IMG/VR virus record: IMGVR_UViG_3300016457_000282
Location: 86,431-150,430 of that record
DNA from: a virus
Strand: one strand, 5' to 3'
Length of the DNA: 64,000 nt
In this document: in pieces, positions 50,801-60,800 of the stretch
Layout of the letters: every line of letters begins with the position of its first letter
Position numbering within the stretch: position 1 is the first letter of the stretch
Notes under the pieces: generated by a model
Seen by the model: the letters and a program-made list of their open reading frames with translations, nothing else
Databases searched by the model: none
What the model was told of the DNA's origin: nothing
Translations under genes and position numbers: made by a program

Positions 50801-51880
50801 AATAGTAATTTTCTTTCTATAACTCCACGCCGTTACATGCTCACAAACAGTTATCAAACTATTAAATAAAGAATAATAAGTCGCCTTGATCCAAGCATCG
50901 GAACGAGCCACGTTGGAAATTCTTACTTCGTCTATCAAACCATCTGCAAAAGAGATGGGCGTAGCTTGAGGAGAACACGCAATTACAGCAGTAGAAAGAG
51001 ACTGTGGCAACCACGTACCTCCCGTAGCTGCTGTTACATTAGCGTCGTTTATAAAAACAGCAGCATTGGACGTGGTAATAGAGTCTCCAGAAGAACCCGA
51101 AAACTTGCCAGCTACGTACTGATAAACATCCCAGGCAAAATCACCAGAATCTGAATCACAGTAGTTACCTTGCGTGTCTGCAAGGCGTACTCTACCACTT
51201 GAATTCACCCACAATGTATATTGCAGACGCCCTTCAAAAAAAGCTTGACTCCCGCCTGTAGAAGATAACTTCACAACTGACTCTATTGTAAGAGGACCAG
51301 TAATATCCAAGCTGCCGTCGCTCCCACAATCCACATAGTCGTCACTTCCGTCGAAGTCCAGAGCCTTTCCTACCCCCCCATCAACTAAATCATCTGAAGT
51401 CATACTTCCATGAGGAGTACCGTCATTATTGTTGCTGGTGCTATCTTTAATACATCCATTGCCTCCTGTGGGATTTTGAGATAAATGGTAAACCGCTTTA
51501 AAGTTGTCATCCCAAACATTTGCAGCAACAGAATCTCCAGGATCTCCAACGTAAGTTGTGTTGTCTGCAACAGACGCGTCGTAGTAAAGATAAAAATAAG
51601 TATCTGAAGATGACGAAATAGTCCAAGACGACCTAGAAATATGGAGAACTGCCTGTTTATTCGCTGAGTCCCATACTTCAACTTCTACATAAAGTTGAGT
51701 AGTACCATCATCAGAAGTAACTGCAATCTTCTTATAGTTAGAACCCAGTTCATTAAAGACTGCATCAGCATTATCTTCAGTCAAGAAGAGGGTAATAGGG
51801 AAGTGAGTAAGATCAGAGTCAATCTTTGCATGATCAATCTTGAACCTGATTCTGTGTGAATATTCTGGGAGCCAGCCCAT
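47888..51880 (-). CDS. Large distal tail protein with DUF2341 and LamG-like domains
   Basis: 1330 aa, ATG behind AGGAGAGG. Residues about 10-115 and 360-480 are DUF2341-type (GSNYKKIAVTSDDGTTQLYV; YRKKITISGSPGAGTGYQVL), 130-340 a concanavalin/LamG-like domain (AVYHLSQNPTGGNGCIKDST, ALDFDGSDDYVDCG). A unique middle (RERPWWWWPYSCGEPVSKGQ) and a beta-rich C-terminal half follow. Domain content indicates carbohydrate binding on the tail. Confidence 0.8.
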   Translation of the reverse strand: MGWLPEYSHRIRFKIDHAKIDSDLTHFPITLFLTEDNADAVFNELGSNYKKIAVTSDDGTTQLYVEVEVWDSANKQAVLHISRSSWTISSSSDTYFYLYYDASVADNTTYVGDPGDSVAANVWDDNFKAVYHLSQNPTGGNGCIKDSTSNNNDGTPHGSMTSDDLVDGGVGKALDFDGSDDYVDCGSDGSLDITGPLTIESVVKLSSTGGSQAFFEGRLQYTLWVNSSGRVRLADTQGNYCDSDSGDFAWDVYQYVAGKFSGSSGDSITTSNAAVFINDANVTAATGGTWLPQSLSTAVIACSPQATPISFADGLIDEVRISNVARSDAWIKATYYSLFNSLITVCEHVTAWSYRKKITISGSPGAGTGYQVLLKVGESSGASNCDFHVEGHSAKFPSGTNDSGDLRFVDNDGSTFLNFWVEKVEGEAPNRVAYCWVKINDNLDSDVNIYCYYGNPGTGNVSNGKNTFEFFDDFSIDSLSNYDLISVFHFGDGTDDKTAGTYDVVNQRVNINTGDNLETVYSPKNFTIRNFHAQAKFLVSGGYPYGATGTVVGRYQDDNNMYTGQKAAQQYSETGGTGSYCSYTSPIIRKWVASTESDIATPPSNNYIPMNTETILALAIYENNIKFFVDGSEVLSTTDSDLSDAGRVAFGAGQWEGWLDEIRVRKYVSPEPSFSTAGDEEQLVGPTWYQAISCIRNRLYEIAYNSKHYLTSTFYMFFRIWGGDITKVKNKVFADALTLIANQVRSYQLVVPHLIQHWDGPEGDYRLVPPSTRERPWWWWPYSCGEPVSKGQEGINYSRISKDRRYDTFFSPQRYYWGVIVGTPYSRTPSSYAGKTIEDKPKNFFWNRVYVVPTKIDFGFTKVGSSRLIHILHRYEDTSHDLQSVSSSDPTFSVTLPEPLPHTMAPGAEMDGLVNVAQVGAVRVVDAPIYFHFDTVGDAICYVSATFAIVLLKPRKYDQWNTPHTFQKIKFKFETELVHNLASKPTRIPKLYYPTRSSSLHLGAVDEVAYDLDYDAINAARYLVVVPEFPLRVRLVSNAHQHDTQIVVEDVTDFEVGYSAVLCSSRHLEAGQITEIDAASKTLKFAGQLQYDYDVNDTWVYPSFTGYGHVRRTRSLVKHNVYNLEIDVDEIIPEGCNALTGTTSQWYKRPRTVLVEGSVVDSRDVKGLEVGVPSIKNPLSSRLRDKIVVTHSYQFFGTAWRDFKDLFLYAKGRYQKVNIITWLSELRVYEDAYQGSASLKIIPRTYSEIWSAYKKVVIDYGSTIVHTTVTGVVTAEDHCVVTLQDNLSLDTPKGTPLHFKIDAYLTEDTIEFDFKGDGCFVTVTWEEAYD

Positions 51881-51898
51881 TTACTTCCTCTCCTTAAG

Positions 51899-51964
51899 TT
51901 ATAATCGCAGTAGCCCACTAGGAGTGTAAGACTCGAGAATTGGAGTAGTCGTCTTAAGAGTCAT
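51899..51964 (-). CDS. Very short 21-aa tail-operon peptide
   Basis: ATG 51964 lies behind AAGGGGACCCAG and encodes MTLKTTTPILESYTPSGLLR-L, ending 18 bp before the start of the 1330-aa gene. Ribosome binding site and spacing fit a real peptide in the 94-bp gap. Function unknown; might serve coupling of translation. Confidence 0.45.
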   Translation of the reverse strand: MTLKTTTPILESYTPSGLLRL

Positions 51965-51974
51965 CTGGGTCCCC

Positions 51975-52928
51975 TTAAGCATAGATCACAATAAAGGGCA
52001 CCTCATTCGAGAAACAAGGCGCAGCGCCCGCAGGGATAACTTCTTTAGCCCAAGCAGGCTTCGAAGACGGGTGAGTTTTAAACGAGACAGAATCTCCAGA
52101 CTGCCATGAACCTCCCCAACCGGAGGCGTAGAGTGTGAAATAGGTGCCCCCCACAGGATTACTGGGCGAAAAATCGTTGTTAATATCTCCTGTTCCAACA
52201 GTTCCCGTAGTTAAACCTACACACGTAAACGCAGAGGAACTATAAAACGTCAAAGTCCAAACATCTTCAACCGTCCCCACATTATACACACTAGGAGGGT
52301 AATTCACTTCATCATAAGTCCCTGAAGAGCTAGACTCCAACCAATCAGAGTAACTAGGGGCAATACTACCCAACGGAAGTAAGTGGCACAAACGAGAACC
52401 CGTATCGTACGAGTGGTTAGTACCATTACTCAAAGTAACGGTTACACTCAGTCCGGAACTGGTAACAGCGGCCACAGTATGCAGTTCATTATCAGTCGCA
52501 CTAGCCAAAAGAACGGTATCGTTCACTTCAATATCAGGGACATCACCATCAAAAGACGCAACTACAACTGTAGCCCCAGAGGCAACGGGTTGGGTAATCC
52601 TACCAGTACCATACCACTTGTGCGAAGGAAGTGCGAGTAAACTTCCTTGAGTCTGAGCAACAGTTGCTGCGTGAAGTCTAAAATAATCTCCTGCAGGGCT
52701 CCTGTCAAAGATTCCTACGTACGAACTAGAGATAGTTTGAGCAGTTGCGTGAACGAAGAACTTTCGATAACGAACGTACCCAGAAGCACGTTCGGAGGGC
52801 GAGACATCTGGAAAAAGGTTCTCATATTGTCCTGAGAAAATCTCGGACGAGCAATCTTCATAACCTCCGTTGAACTCCGAATCGTTAACAATTTTTGACT
52901 TATAGAGTTTAATCACACCCATGCTCAA
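51975..52928 (-). CDS. Distal tail protein
   Basis: 317 aa (TTG 52928 or ATG 52922). FSGQYENLFPDVSPSERASG-YVRYRKFFV is a pattern of phage proteins between tape measure and large tail genes; the rest is Ser/Thr/Gly-rich beta structure (YSDWLESSSSGTYDEVNYPP). Likely part of the tail tip ring. Exact family not named with confidence. Confidence 0.7.
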   Translation of the reverse strand: MSMGVIKLYKSKIVNDSEFNGGYEDCSSEIFSGQYENLFPDVSPSERASGYVRYRKFFVHATAQTISSSYVGIFDRSPAGDYFRLHAATVAQTQGSLLALPSHKWYGTGRITQPVASGATVVVASFDGDVPDIEVNDTVLLASATDNELHTVAAVTSSGLSVTVTLSNGTNHSYDTGSRLCHLLPLGSIAPSYSDWLESSSSGTYDEVNYPPSVYNVGTVEDVWTLTFYSSSAFTCVGLTTGTVGTGDINNDFSPSNPVGGTYFTLYASGWGGSWQSGDSVSFKTHPSSKPAWAKEVIPAGAAPCFSNEVPFIVIYA

Positions 52929-52935
52929 TTAACTC

Positions 52936-53886
52936 CTAAGCGAGTCTAATTGCAAACCATCTTGAGAGATTCAGATCTACTGTACCAGGGAATACTTTGT
53001 ACGAAGCCGAGTTAATTGTAACTTCGTCCTCCGGATCCAGCCCAACAGCTCGAGATAACTTATAAACCCACTTAATTTCGCCGCGTATACCTGTCTCATC
53101 GGCGATCATAAAAGGGGCAATAGCTTTCTCGTTGTTAGGCAGTTCCATTGCGTGGATAAACATATTAGCGGTAAAGATTTTCTTTTTTCTTTCAGGATGT
53201 TCATGTCGCATAGTATCTCCTGTACCAGGATCCACGGGGTAGTAACCAAAATCCGAATGCCAAGTATCCTGATTGTACCACAAGTAATCTCTACAGTAAT
53301 CCCCATGTCGGTAAGAACTGATTCCTCTGAACCGCGAAGAGTCGTTCCAGTCATAGTCATAAGGGTAATTGTATCCGCCACTGAAAGTTCCAAACGCATA
53401 AAGAGGGTAAGGATCAAAATACCGTGACCAATAACGTCGTAAGAGGCCAACACAAAAGTGGGGGTAAATAGTAACACACCTAACTACACCGAAACAACTA
53501 TCTTTATCTCCACAAAACCACACGTGATCGTAATTTGTGTCCTGAAGTAGTACGGTGGGCAACCACCTATAAACACCGTGGGACTTCTCCGTATTTAGAG
53601 AACCTAAACTACTAAAGCCGTAAGCACTGTCGAACCCTGTATAAGCGTTTACTTGAATGCCGCAACGAATATTAGTACGATAATACCAACTAAATCCAAC
53701 GTAAATATCTTCTTGCTCTGATTCGCCGCTAGAATAAAGGATAGTATAATCTCTTCCGTAACTACCTCCAGTAGTTCCAGTTTTCTTGACTTCCCACCCT
53801 AACGTACTTGTCATAAAGTCAATCAAGGCGTTGTATAACGCTTGAGGCCCGTTTATATCAGTTAAGTGTTCTATATGATATGCCAT
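52936..53886 (-). CDS. Distal tail protein, paralog of the next gene
   Basis: 316 aa. Layout shared with the 53886 protein: FMTSTLGWEVKKTGTTGGS, YSSGESEQEDIYVGFSWYYR, CGIQVNAYTGFD, DHVWFCGDKDSCFGVVRCVT, YWSRYFDPYPLYAFGTF. Very rich in Tyr, Trp, Cys and Ser, especially residues 175-215. Directly adjacent to its paralog (1-bp overlap), so a tandem duplication within the tail operon. Confidence 0.75.
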   Translation of the reverse strand: MAYHIEHLTDINGPQALYNALIDFMTSTLGWEVKKTGTTGGSYGRDYTILYSSGESEQEDIYVGFSWYYRTNIRCGIQVNAYTGFDSAYGFSSLGSLNTEKSHGVYRWLPTVLLQDTNYDHVWFCGDKDSCFGVVRCVTIYPHFCVGLLRRYWSRYFDPYPLYAFGTFSGGYNYPYDYDWNDSSRFRGISSYRHGDYCRDYLWYNQDTWHSDFGYYPVDPGTGDTMRHEHPERKKKIFTANMFIHAMELPNNEKAIAPFMIADETGIRGEIKWVYKLSRAVGLDPEDEVTINSASYKVFPGTVDLNLSRWFAIRLA

Positions 53887-54860
53887 TATTCGTAATCCCT
53901 TATTGCTATTGAAACGGAGTCTTCTCCATAAGTACTTACAAAAACCAAGTAAGGGTCGCCCCCAACGTAAATAGTAGACTCAGACGGTACATTACCATAA
54001 AAGTATGAATAGTAAACATATTTCAACTCACCGAGTAGGTCAATCTCTGGGCTCCCGACATAAATAGGAAATAAAACGTGCCCTTGAGACCGGGTCGAAT
54101 ACGATTGGCAATAGAAGTAAGTAACCAACCACCAACAAGAATTAGTATGGCTTAGAAATTCACAGTTATTATAACTATCTACACAATTAGTTACAAAGCG
54201 GCGAAACCACTCAGTATTTCCGCAATTTCGAAGCCAGGAACCACAGCAACCGAAAAAGGCGTCATAACCTTCACCACTCCCCAGATTCCGGCGATACGGG
54301 ATTGCAAGCTGACGATCACGCCAACAAACGCTAGTACAGCCAAATCTAAGATAGGGGTCGAAGGTTAAAGAACCAAGAACTACTAATGGTAAAGGGTAAT
54401 CACTCCAGTACGAATTAATCAACCCCACGTAAGCTGATAAATATTTAGAACCAATTCTAAACAAAAGAAATGCAAAATCCTTATCCCCAATAAACCAATA
54501 CGCCATCGACGTCCCATCATCAACAGCGCTTAAGATAGGATACCTTACAAACTGGCAGCAACAACAGTCTGGAGTTCCAAAACCCCCCGGCTGACTATCG
54601 AAATCCTCCGACGTGTTTATATCTGTACAAGCTGTAAACTGAAAGCCGCACAAAGTGCTACTGCGCCGGAAAGATCTAACACCAATGTAAATGTCTTTAT
54701 TTCCAGCCTCTCCTGTACTATGATAAAAGTAGTAAGCACTCCCCATTTGAGTTCCTGAGTGAACTTGTGTCCATCCGAGAGAGCCAACAAAGAAAGTCCT
54801 AATTCGAGCAAATAAATCCGACAGCGAAGATACAGTTCCAGACGTTTTTCTAAAAGCCAT
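53886..54860 (-). CDS. Distal tail protein, paralog of the previous gene
   Basis: 324 aa, ATG behind AGGAGG. FFVGSLGWTQVHSGTQMGSA, YHSTGEAGNKDIYIGVRSFR, CGFQFTACTDIN, MAYWFIGDKDFAFLLFRIGS, YWSDYPLPLVVLGSL correspond in order to the neighbour. First gene after the tape measure protein, the place of the distal tail protein in siphoviruses. Has at least 14 cysteines, unusual for a virion protein. Confidence 0.75.
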   Translation of the reverse strand: MAFRKTSGTVSSLSDLFARIRTFFVGSLGWTQVHSGTQMGSAYYFYHSTGEAGNKDIYIGVRSFRRSSTLCGFQFTACTDINTSEDFDSQPGGFGTPDCCCCQFVRYPILSAVDDGTSMAYWFIGDKDFAFLLFRIGSKYLSAYVGLINSYWSDYPLPLVVLGSLTFDPYLRFGCTSVCWRDRQLAIPYRRNLGSGEGYDAFFGCCGSWLRNCGNTEWFRRFVTNCVDSYNNCEFLSHTNSCWWLVTYFYCQSYSTRSQGHVLFPIYVGSPEIDLLGELKYVYYSYFYGNVPSESTIYVGGDPYLVFVSTYGEDSVSIAIRDYE

Positions 54861-57800
54861 TAGCTAGTCCTCCTCGCGATTCTCTCACCTACATTGTTCG
54901 CAACAACCCTGCCATAAGTGGGAGAGCTATAATACTTATTAAGCTCCTTCTCATCGAAAATAGTCACAACCGTTACCTTCGGTTCCTGCGTTTGTTGTTG
55001 CATCGGCGTAACCAAGCCTCCCGCTTGGTAATGAAAAGGTGTTATCGTCGGAGGTACAACACCTTTACGTAGCGCGTCAAAGAACGAAACTCCTATTTTT
55101 TCTACCACAGGCCTTGGAACAACATATTCTCCTGGTTCTAGTAAAGCGGGGACGCTATCTCCACGTCCTTGCCCAGGTACCGGGCCGCCGGCCTGCCTCC
55201 TTAAAGGAACCAAACCCCCACGTCTCATCATAGGAACTCGAATTCCCATCGCCTGCAGCGCCATCATAGCTAGTTTAAATTCTAACAACTGTAGCATTGC
55301 CTGAGCAAGACCTGCCGTAAAGCTTCTCAAAATTTCCTGCCAGTTCATCTGAAATCGCTTTCCGTATACTATAGAATCAATTATTGCCCTGTTCAACTCA
55401 TCAAACGCGCTCGCAGCGGTCCTCGCAACAGCCTCTTGAGTCATTTGTCCGAGGGCGCCAAAGAACCCGCCCATTTCCTCGATCTTCGCCCCAATCTCAG
55501 CATAGTTCTTCAAGATTCCTTGCATTGCACTCTCGCCAATAGTCCTCAAGCCATTAGCAAAAGCTTCAACTTCATCCTTATTGCGCGACCAAGCGCGTGT
55601 TTGTTCGGCCAGCTTAGCGTCCACGAACTTCGTAAAAGTATCAACTCGTCTACGAGCCAACTCAGTTAACTCTGTGTAACCTGTAATAGTCCTTGTTATG
55701 TCCTCCAGTGCTTGTTTCTGCGATTCACTCAGTACCACACCCGCTCGTCGGTACTGTTGAATCAGATCTTGTACAGCAATGTTAGCGAGCTCGGACACAT
55801 TCTCATGAAGTTGCTGAGTGGAAAATACCAAAGAGGAACTCAACTCCAAATTCTTACGGCGGCTTTCTCGCAAACGTTCCTCAGCATCAGTCAATGTGTT
55901 TAACTGGGAAACCAGTATTGAAACGATCCTAGCATAATCTTGAGTCTTCGCGATCATGTCAGCAGTTTGCACTTTCCCTTTAGCTAAAGCCTGAACTTGC
56001 GCGTTTAAATGAGGGAGTACGCTACTAAGGGCGGTACGTACTTGCTCTTCCAAACTCGTGATTTTACTCAACCCCTCACTATAAGCCGAAGAAGAACTCT
56101 TAGCTTCATACATCGCCGAAGCGCTGTCTAACACGCTTTGTATAACAGGAGCGAGGTTAGCATCAAGCTCACGGACTCTGTCAACCAACCCCCTAAATCC
56201 AAAGATAGCGTTCAGGAGAGCGGGTTTGAGGTAATCATTCGCTGAAATGAAATCCTTAGTCTTCCCTTGTAAGCTCTCAAATACATTAGCTAAGCTTGAC
56301 CCCCATTGGGGGACATCAACTCTGGTCAGCTCGAGTAACTTCTCAACTAGAGAGGTAACTTCTTGAGCGGTCTCTTTTGAAACATTGTTGTAATCAACTT
56401 GATGTGCGCTTAAAAGGGCGAGATAAGAAGCCAGTTCACTCACAGTAACCGTAGAGGAATCAAAGGCGAGGGCCGAAATCCCTGTCTGCTTTGCTAGGTC
56501 ACGAGAACGATTAACCAAATCAGCGATCAGATTCGAGTAATTCCCAAAAGTAGTATAAACAGGGTGAATTACTTTCTCGAGTTCTTTAATCCGCCTCGCA
56601 CTTTGGATCGTCATAGCCGCATACTCACGCTGTTGAGATGTAGCACGAGACAGAGCTTCTAAGAGGGTTTCCTTAATAGCCCTACTTAACAAGTCGGTAC
56701 GACCTTGTAATTGCACCAGAGCCTGTCTAACGGCTGTAGTAGTTGAAATAGCCCCTTTCTCGTAATCATCAAAGGCTTTGAGAGAAAGTCCTGCTCTGCT
56801 ATACTGCTCGATACTTTGTTGTAAAGCCTCGCTAAGATACTGTTCTGCTTGGGCTCTCTTTTCTCTTGTAGTCAACCCCTGTAACGTAAGGGCGTTTAAC
56901 CGAGAATGGAGGTTAAACTCAGACTTCCAAAGGTCAAGTAGAAGTTTCCGAAGCTTCAGAGTTTCCGTTGTTACCTTATTCTGCGCCTTCAAAGTAGCGA
57001 GTCGTGCTTTTATACGAGCCGATAAAGTTACATGAACTTGAGACTCACTCTCATAAGACTTTATCAAGTTATCAACGGTTCGAATCTGTGCTTCCAAGTA
57101 AGCATTCAGGAGCTGTCTCCCCTTTGCGTCCTTAACAAGAGTGGCAAATTCGTCGTTCTGGGACTTCTGAATTGTTTCAAGATAGTTCCGGTACACTTTA
57201 AGAGAGTCTATATTACCATTGATAGCTTCTTCGTAGCGACGAGCACCTACTTCGGAGATCTTCGCTAAAGCGAGCTGTACACGGGCGGCAGTTTCGGCCG
57301 AGACTGTTACATCTTTAGAATACACATTCGCGAACTGACCCAGTCCCTCAGTTGTATCGGAAATCGATTTATGTAAGTAAGTCAAAATTGCTTGGTGCCT
57401 TTGTAATTCGTCATTCACAGCACGTTGGGCAGCGGAGACTTTGAAGGAAGTCTCGATTAATTTTTCATCAATTTTGACCTTCCCTTTGGTCCTCTCCATT
57501 ACCTTAGTTAGTATACCAGCTTGCTTCTCATAAGACTTAGCTTCTGCTACCAACGCGGCCCGTAGTGAAGGGCTAGCTTTAGAGGCCATATCACGAAGTA
57601 TACCTGCTAACGAGTTGTACGCTTCTGCGGTTGTCTTAATCCCACTTAAGTTTCCCTGTGTAATCTGATTTAAGCCTTGCCAAATCCGTGAAATAGCTTG
57701 CCCAGTTTTGAGAGTAACTACTTGTCCAGTCGAAACGTCGCCAATAGCTTTAGTGTACTTTGAGTACAAACTTACCAACGTTTTAGTTTCCTTAATCTGG

Positions 57801-60800
57801 GCTCCTGTAATTTCAAACTGCTTCTTCAAATTCTCTGCAAGAGCGGAACGCGCCTTCGAAAGCTCCTGAACCGCTTCGGTACTTCTCCTATGTAAAGCCT
57901 CTGCATCTTCTAACTGCTTACCCTCAGTCGTCCTACCTTTCTCAATCTCATCTTGAACTTCGAGGAACTCTTGGTAGGCATCTCGATACTCCTGAATAGC
58001 GTTAACAACTCGCTCCAACGACTTAGCAGACGAAAGGTTCAGTCCCAGTTCCTCTTGTCGTCTCTTCATTCCTTCAGCAAGTTCCTTTCGCAACCGCGCA
58101 GTACGATCGATGTTAGTCTGTAGTACCTTGTTCAGCCCAATTATAGCTCGAGCATTATCTGCAGACCGTTCTCCAAACTTGATCAAAGTCTCGCCAGCAC
58201 TGTCAAGTTTCTTGTTCAAGGAGTCAACAGACTTACCCCAAATACCGAACCACTTCCCCACATTAAAGACGGACTTCCCGAGTAAATAGAAAGGTCCTGT
58301 TAAGCGGAGAAGAACGCCCCTGTACTTAATAATCAATCCCAGTGCATACGAAATAACACCTGCAGTCCCAGCGATTCCCGTCGCAAACAGCTTAACGGGG
58401 CCAGTAACAATCTGTACAATGATTTTTCCTAACCAACCCAAAACTTTCCCTAGTGCAGAAACCGCGGCCCGAAAAGTTTCGGACTCCCCAAAAGTTTCCT
58501 TAAAAGCCGGGATAAGCGCTTCTTTGAAGGCTTTATACACCGCGGGAATGACGATCAAAATAATCCCAAAAATCTTGGCAAAGCCTTTGAATATGTTAAT
58601 GAGTTTTAACACGGCACCTTTAACTTTTGTAACGACACCTAAGAAAGTGTACCATACTTTAGACAAACCCCCGGCCGCCCCAGTAAACGTAATTATGGTA
58701 TTAGCCCACTCCCGTTGAGCTCCGGCGACGTCATGAGTAATTAAGTACAAATCTCGAACCTGTTTAGCGTGCTTCTGTACCATAGGAGTTACCTTCTTCG
58801 CCAGCACCAACCCTTCGGCCATAAAAGTCGCTTGCATCAACTTACTAGCAGCCAGAGCTTTCCTAATCACACCCCTTTCTGGAACCATAGCAGATGCTAG
58901 AGCTGGGCCAAAAATGGCCTTGGGAACTTTAGTCGCCATTAATGTGGAGATCGCAGTTCTTAACTCTACAACAAGGCCTTTAACAGCCTTGGCACCGTTT
59001 TTGAAGAAGTTTACAAAGGTAGTACCAATGTAAACGCTTAACCTCTTGAGAACTTTGCTTAGTGACGAGGCAGTAAAACTAGTTTTGACCATACCATCTC
59101 TCATCACGAATAGAGGAGCAAGAGCTGTTCTCTGAGTCATCCCAAAGACGTCAAAGGCTGCGTTTAGTGCTGTTAACGCCTTTTCAACTAAATGTACAGT
59201 CTCAATCAATACAAACAACTGCGCTCCGAGTTTTACAAAACGTCCTAGCAAATCAAGTGAGGCGGCACCAGCGGCCTTCATCGTAGTGATAAAACCTCCA
59301 ATCCCGGGCTGAGCCATGACCTCGTTAATTCGGGTCAAAATTTTGTAATAAGCATTCAAAATAGGAGTTACATAATTTCCAGTTTGGGCCGCGAGAAGTT
59401 CTTGAGAAACGCGATAACGTCTCAGAATACCATACCCTGTTTCCATCAACCTATTGTTAACACCCTGTAAGTAACTCAACTCCTGTATAAGAGCGAGCAT
59501 CCTCGCTTTTTGTTTGACGGACTTTCCAGTTTCGGTGCCTTCTTTCCGGAGTTGTTCTTCGTAAAACTTAGTCTTCTCTCTGAGGTGGTCTATGTTAATG
59601 CCCAAAATCATGGCTGAATTAGTTAACCCAGCCAACGCACCGTGGACATGTTGCAAGGTCTCGAACACATCTTTGCCCAAGAAACTCGAAACGTCTGTCA
59701 TCAAAGAAATGAATCGCTTCGTCTCCTTTTGGTTCAACTTATACAAAGCCGCAAAATCCAACAGAGCACCGGTAACCCGGCGCATCTCTGAAACGTTTTT
59801 ACCTGCAGAAAGAGCAAGTCTGTCGGACCACTGGAGCCAATCTTTTGCACTCATAGAAGCATCGCCGGTCAACTCAGCATACCTCCGAACCGCTCGGTTC
59901 AAATCAACCTGCGTGCGAATCATCTCAGAACTGACTCTATACGATTCGGAGAAGTGCTCGAGCATGGCTTCACCAAAGTAAGAGAGCTTCTCACCCAAGA
60001 GCTCGAATCCGTGAGCTAGACTAACATTAAACTTGAATATCATAAGGTAGTGAAAGGTGACTTCCCCAAGTGCCTTGATCAATCTAGGAAGCGCGGCCGT
60101 TTGTATGTTAATCTTACCGGTCAACTCTGAGAAACCGCGAGTAACTCTGCGTAATCGGTCGTTGACTCCAGGTAATGTCTTATCCAAATGGGACATTACC
60201 ATAGACCACGACCGCGAAAACGAGGACACAGAAGCGAGGGAGTACCCCAACGTAGTTAGTGTAGAGCCTAACTTCTTAGTCAAGGGAAAGAAACGCAACA
60301 GTTTCCCGGAAAGAATGGTCAAACTCCCCATCATCGCCACAAAAGGTTTAGATAACTTCGCGCCTATAGAAACGGCCTCACCACCTAGGGATTCGTTAAT
60401 ACGAGCCCCGAGCTGCAAGATCTTGTCTCGCACCTTATCCAATACAGTACCTAAAAACGCAAAACTAGCGGTCAGTCCTATCTTGCCGGCTAACTTAGAC
60501 TTCACCACACTCCCGATCTGGGCTACACGATCACGTAGGGAATAAGCAAGTCGGAGTAAGCCTTTCCAGAGGTCGGCTACGACACGAAGTCCAGACACAA
60601 ACTTAGTAGAGATAACATCCGCGACATCAACGATTATCACTTTAAGCCTGGTAAAAACTTCGGTTAGCTTAGTAAAGGCGTCTGGAATTCTCAGTCTAAC
60701 AAACAGACGAGAAAGAGCTTCCCTTACTGGAGTAAGAGAATCGCTCAACTTCAAAAACAAGCGCGTTACCGTAGCAACAGCAGGAGTCAAGAACTCAACT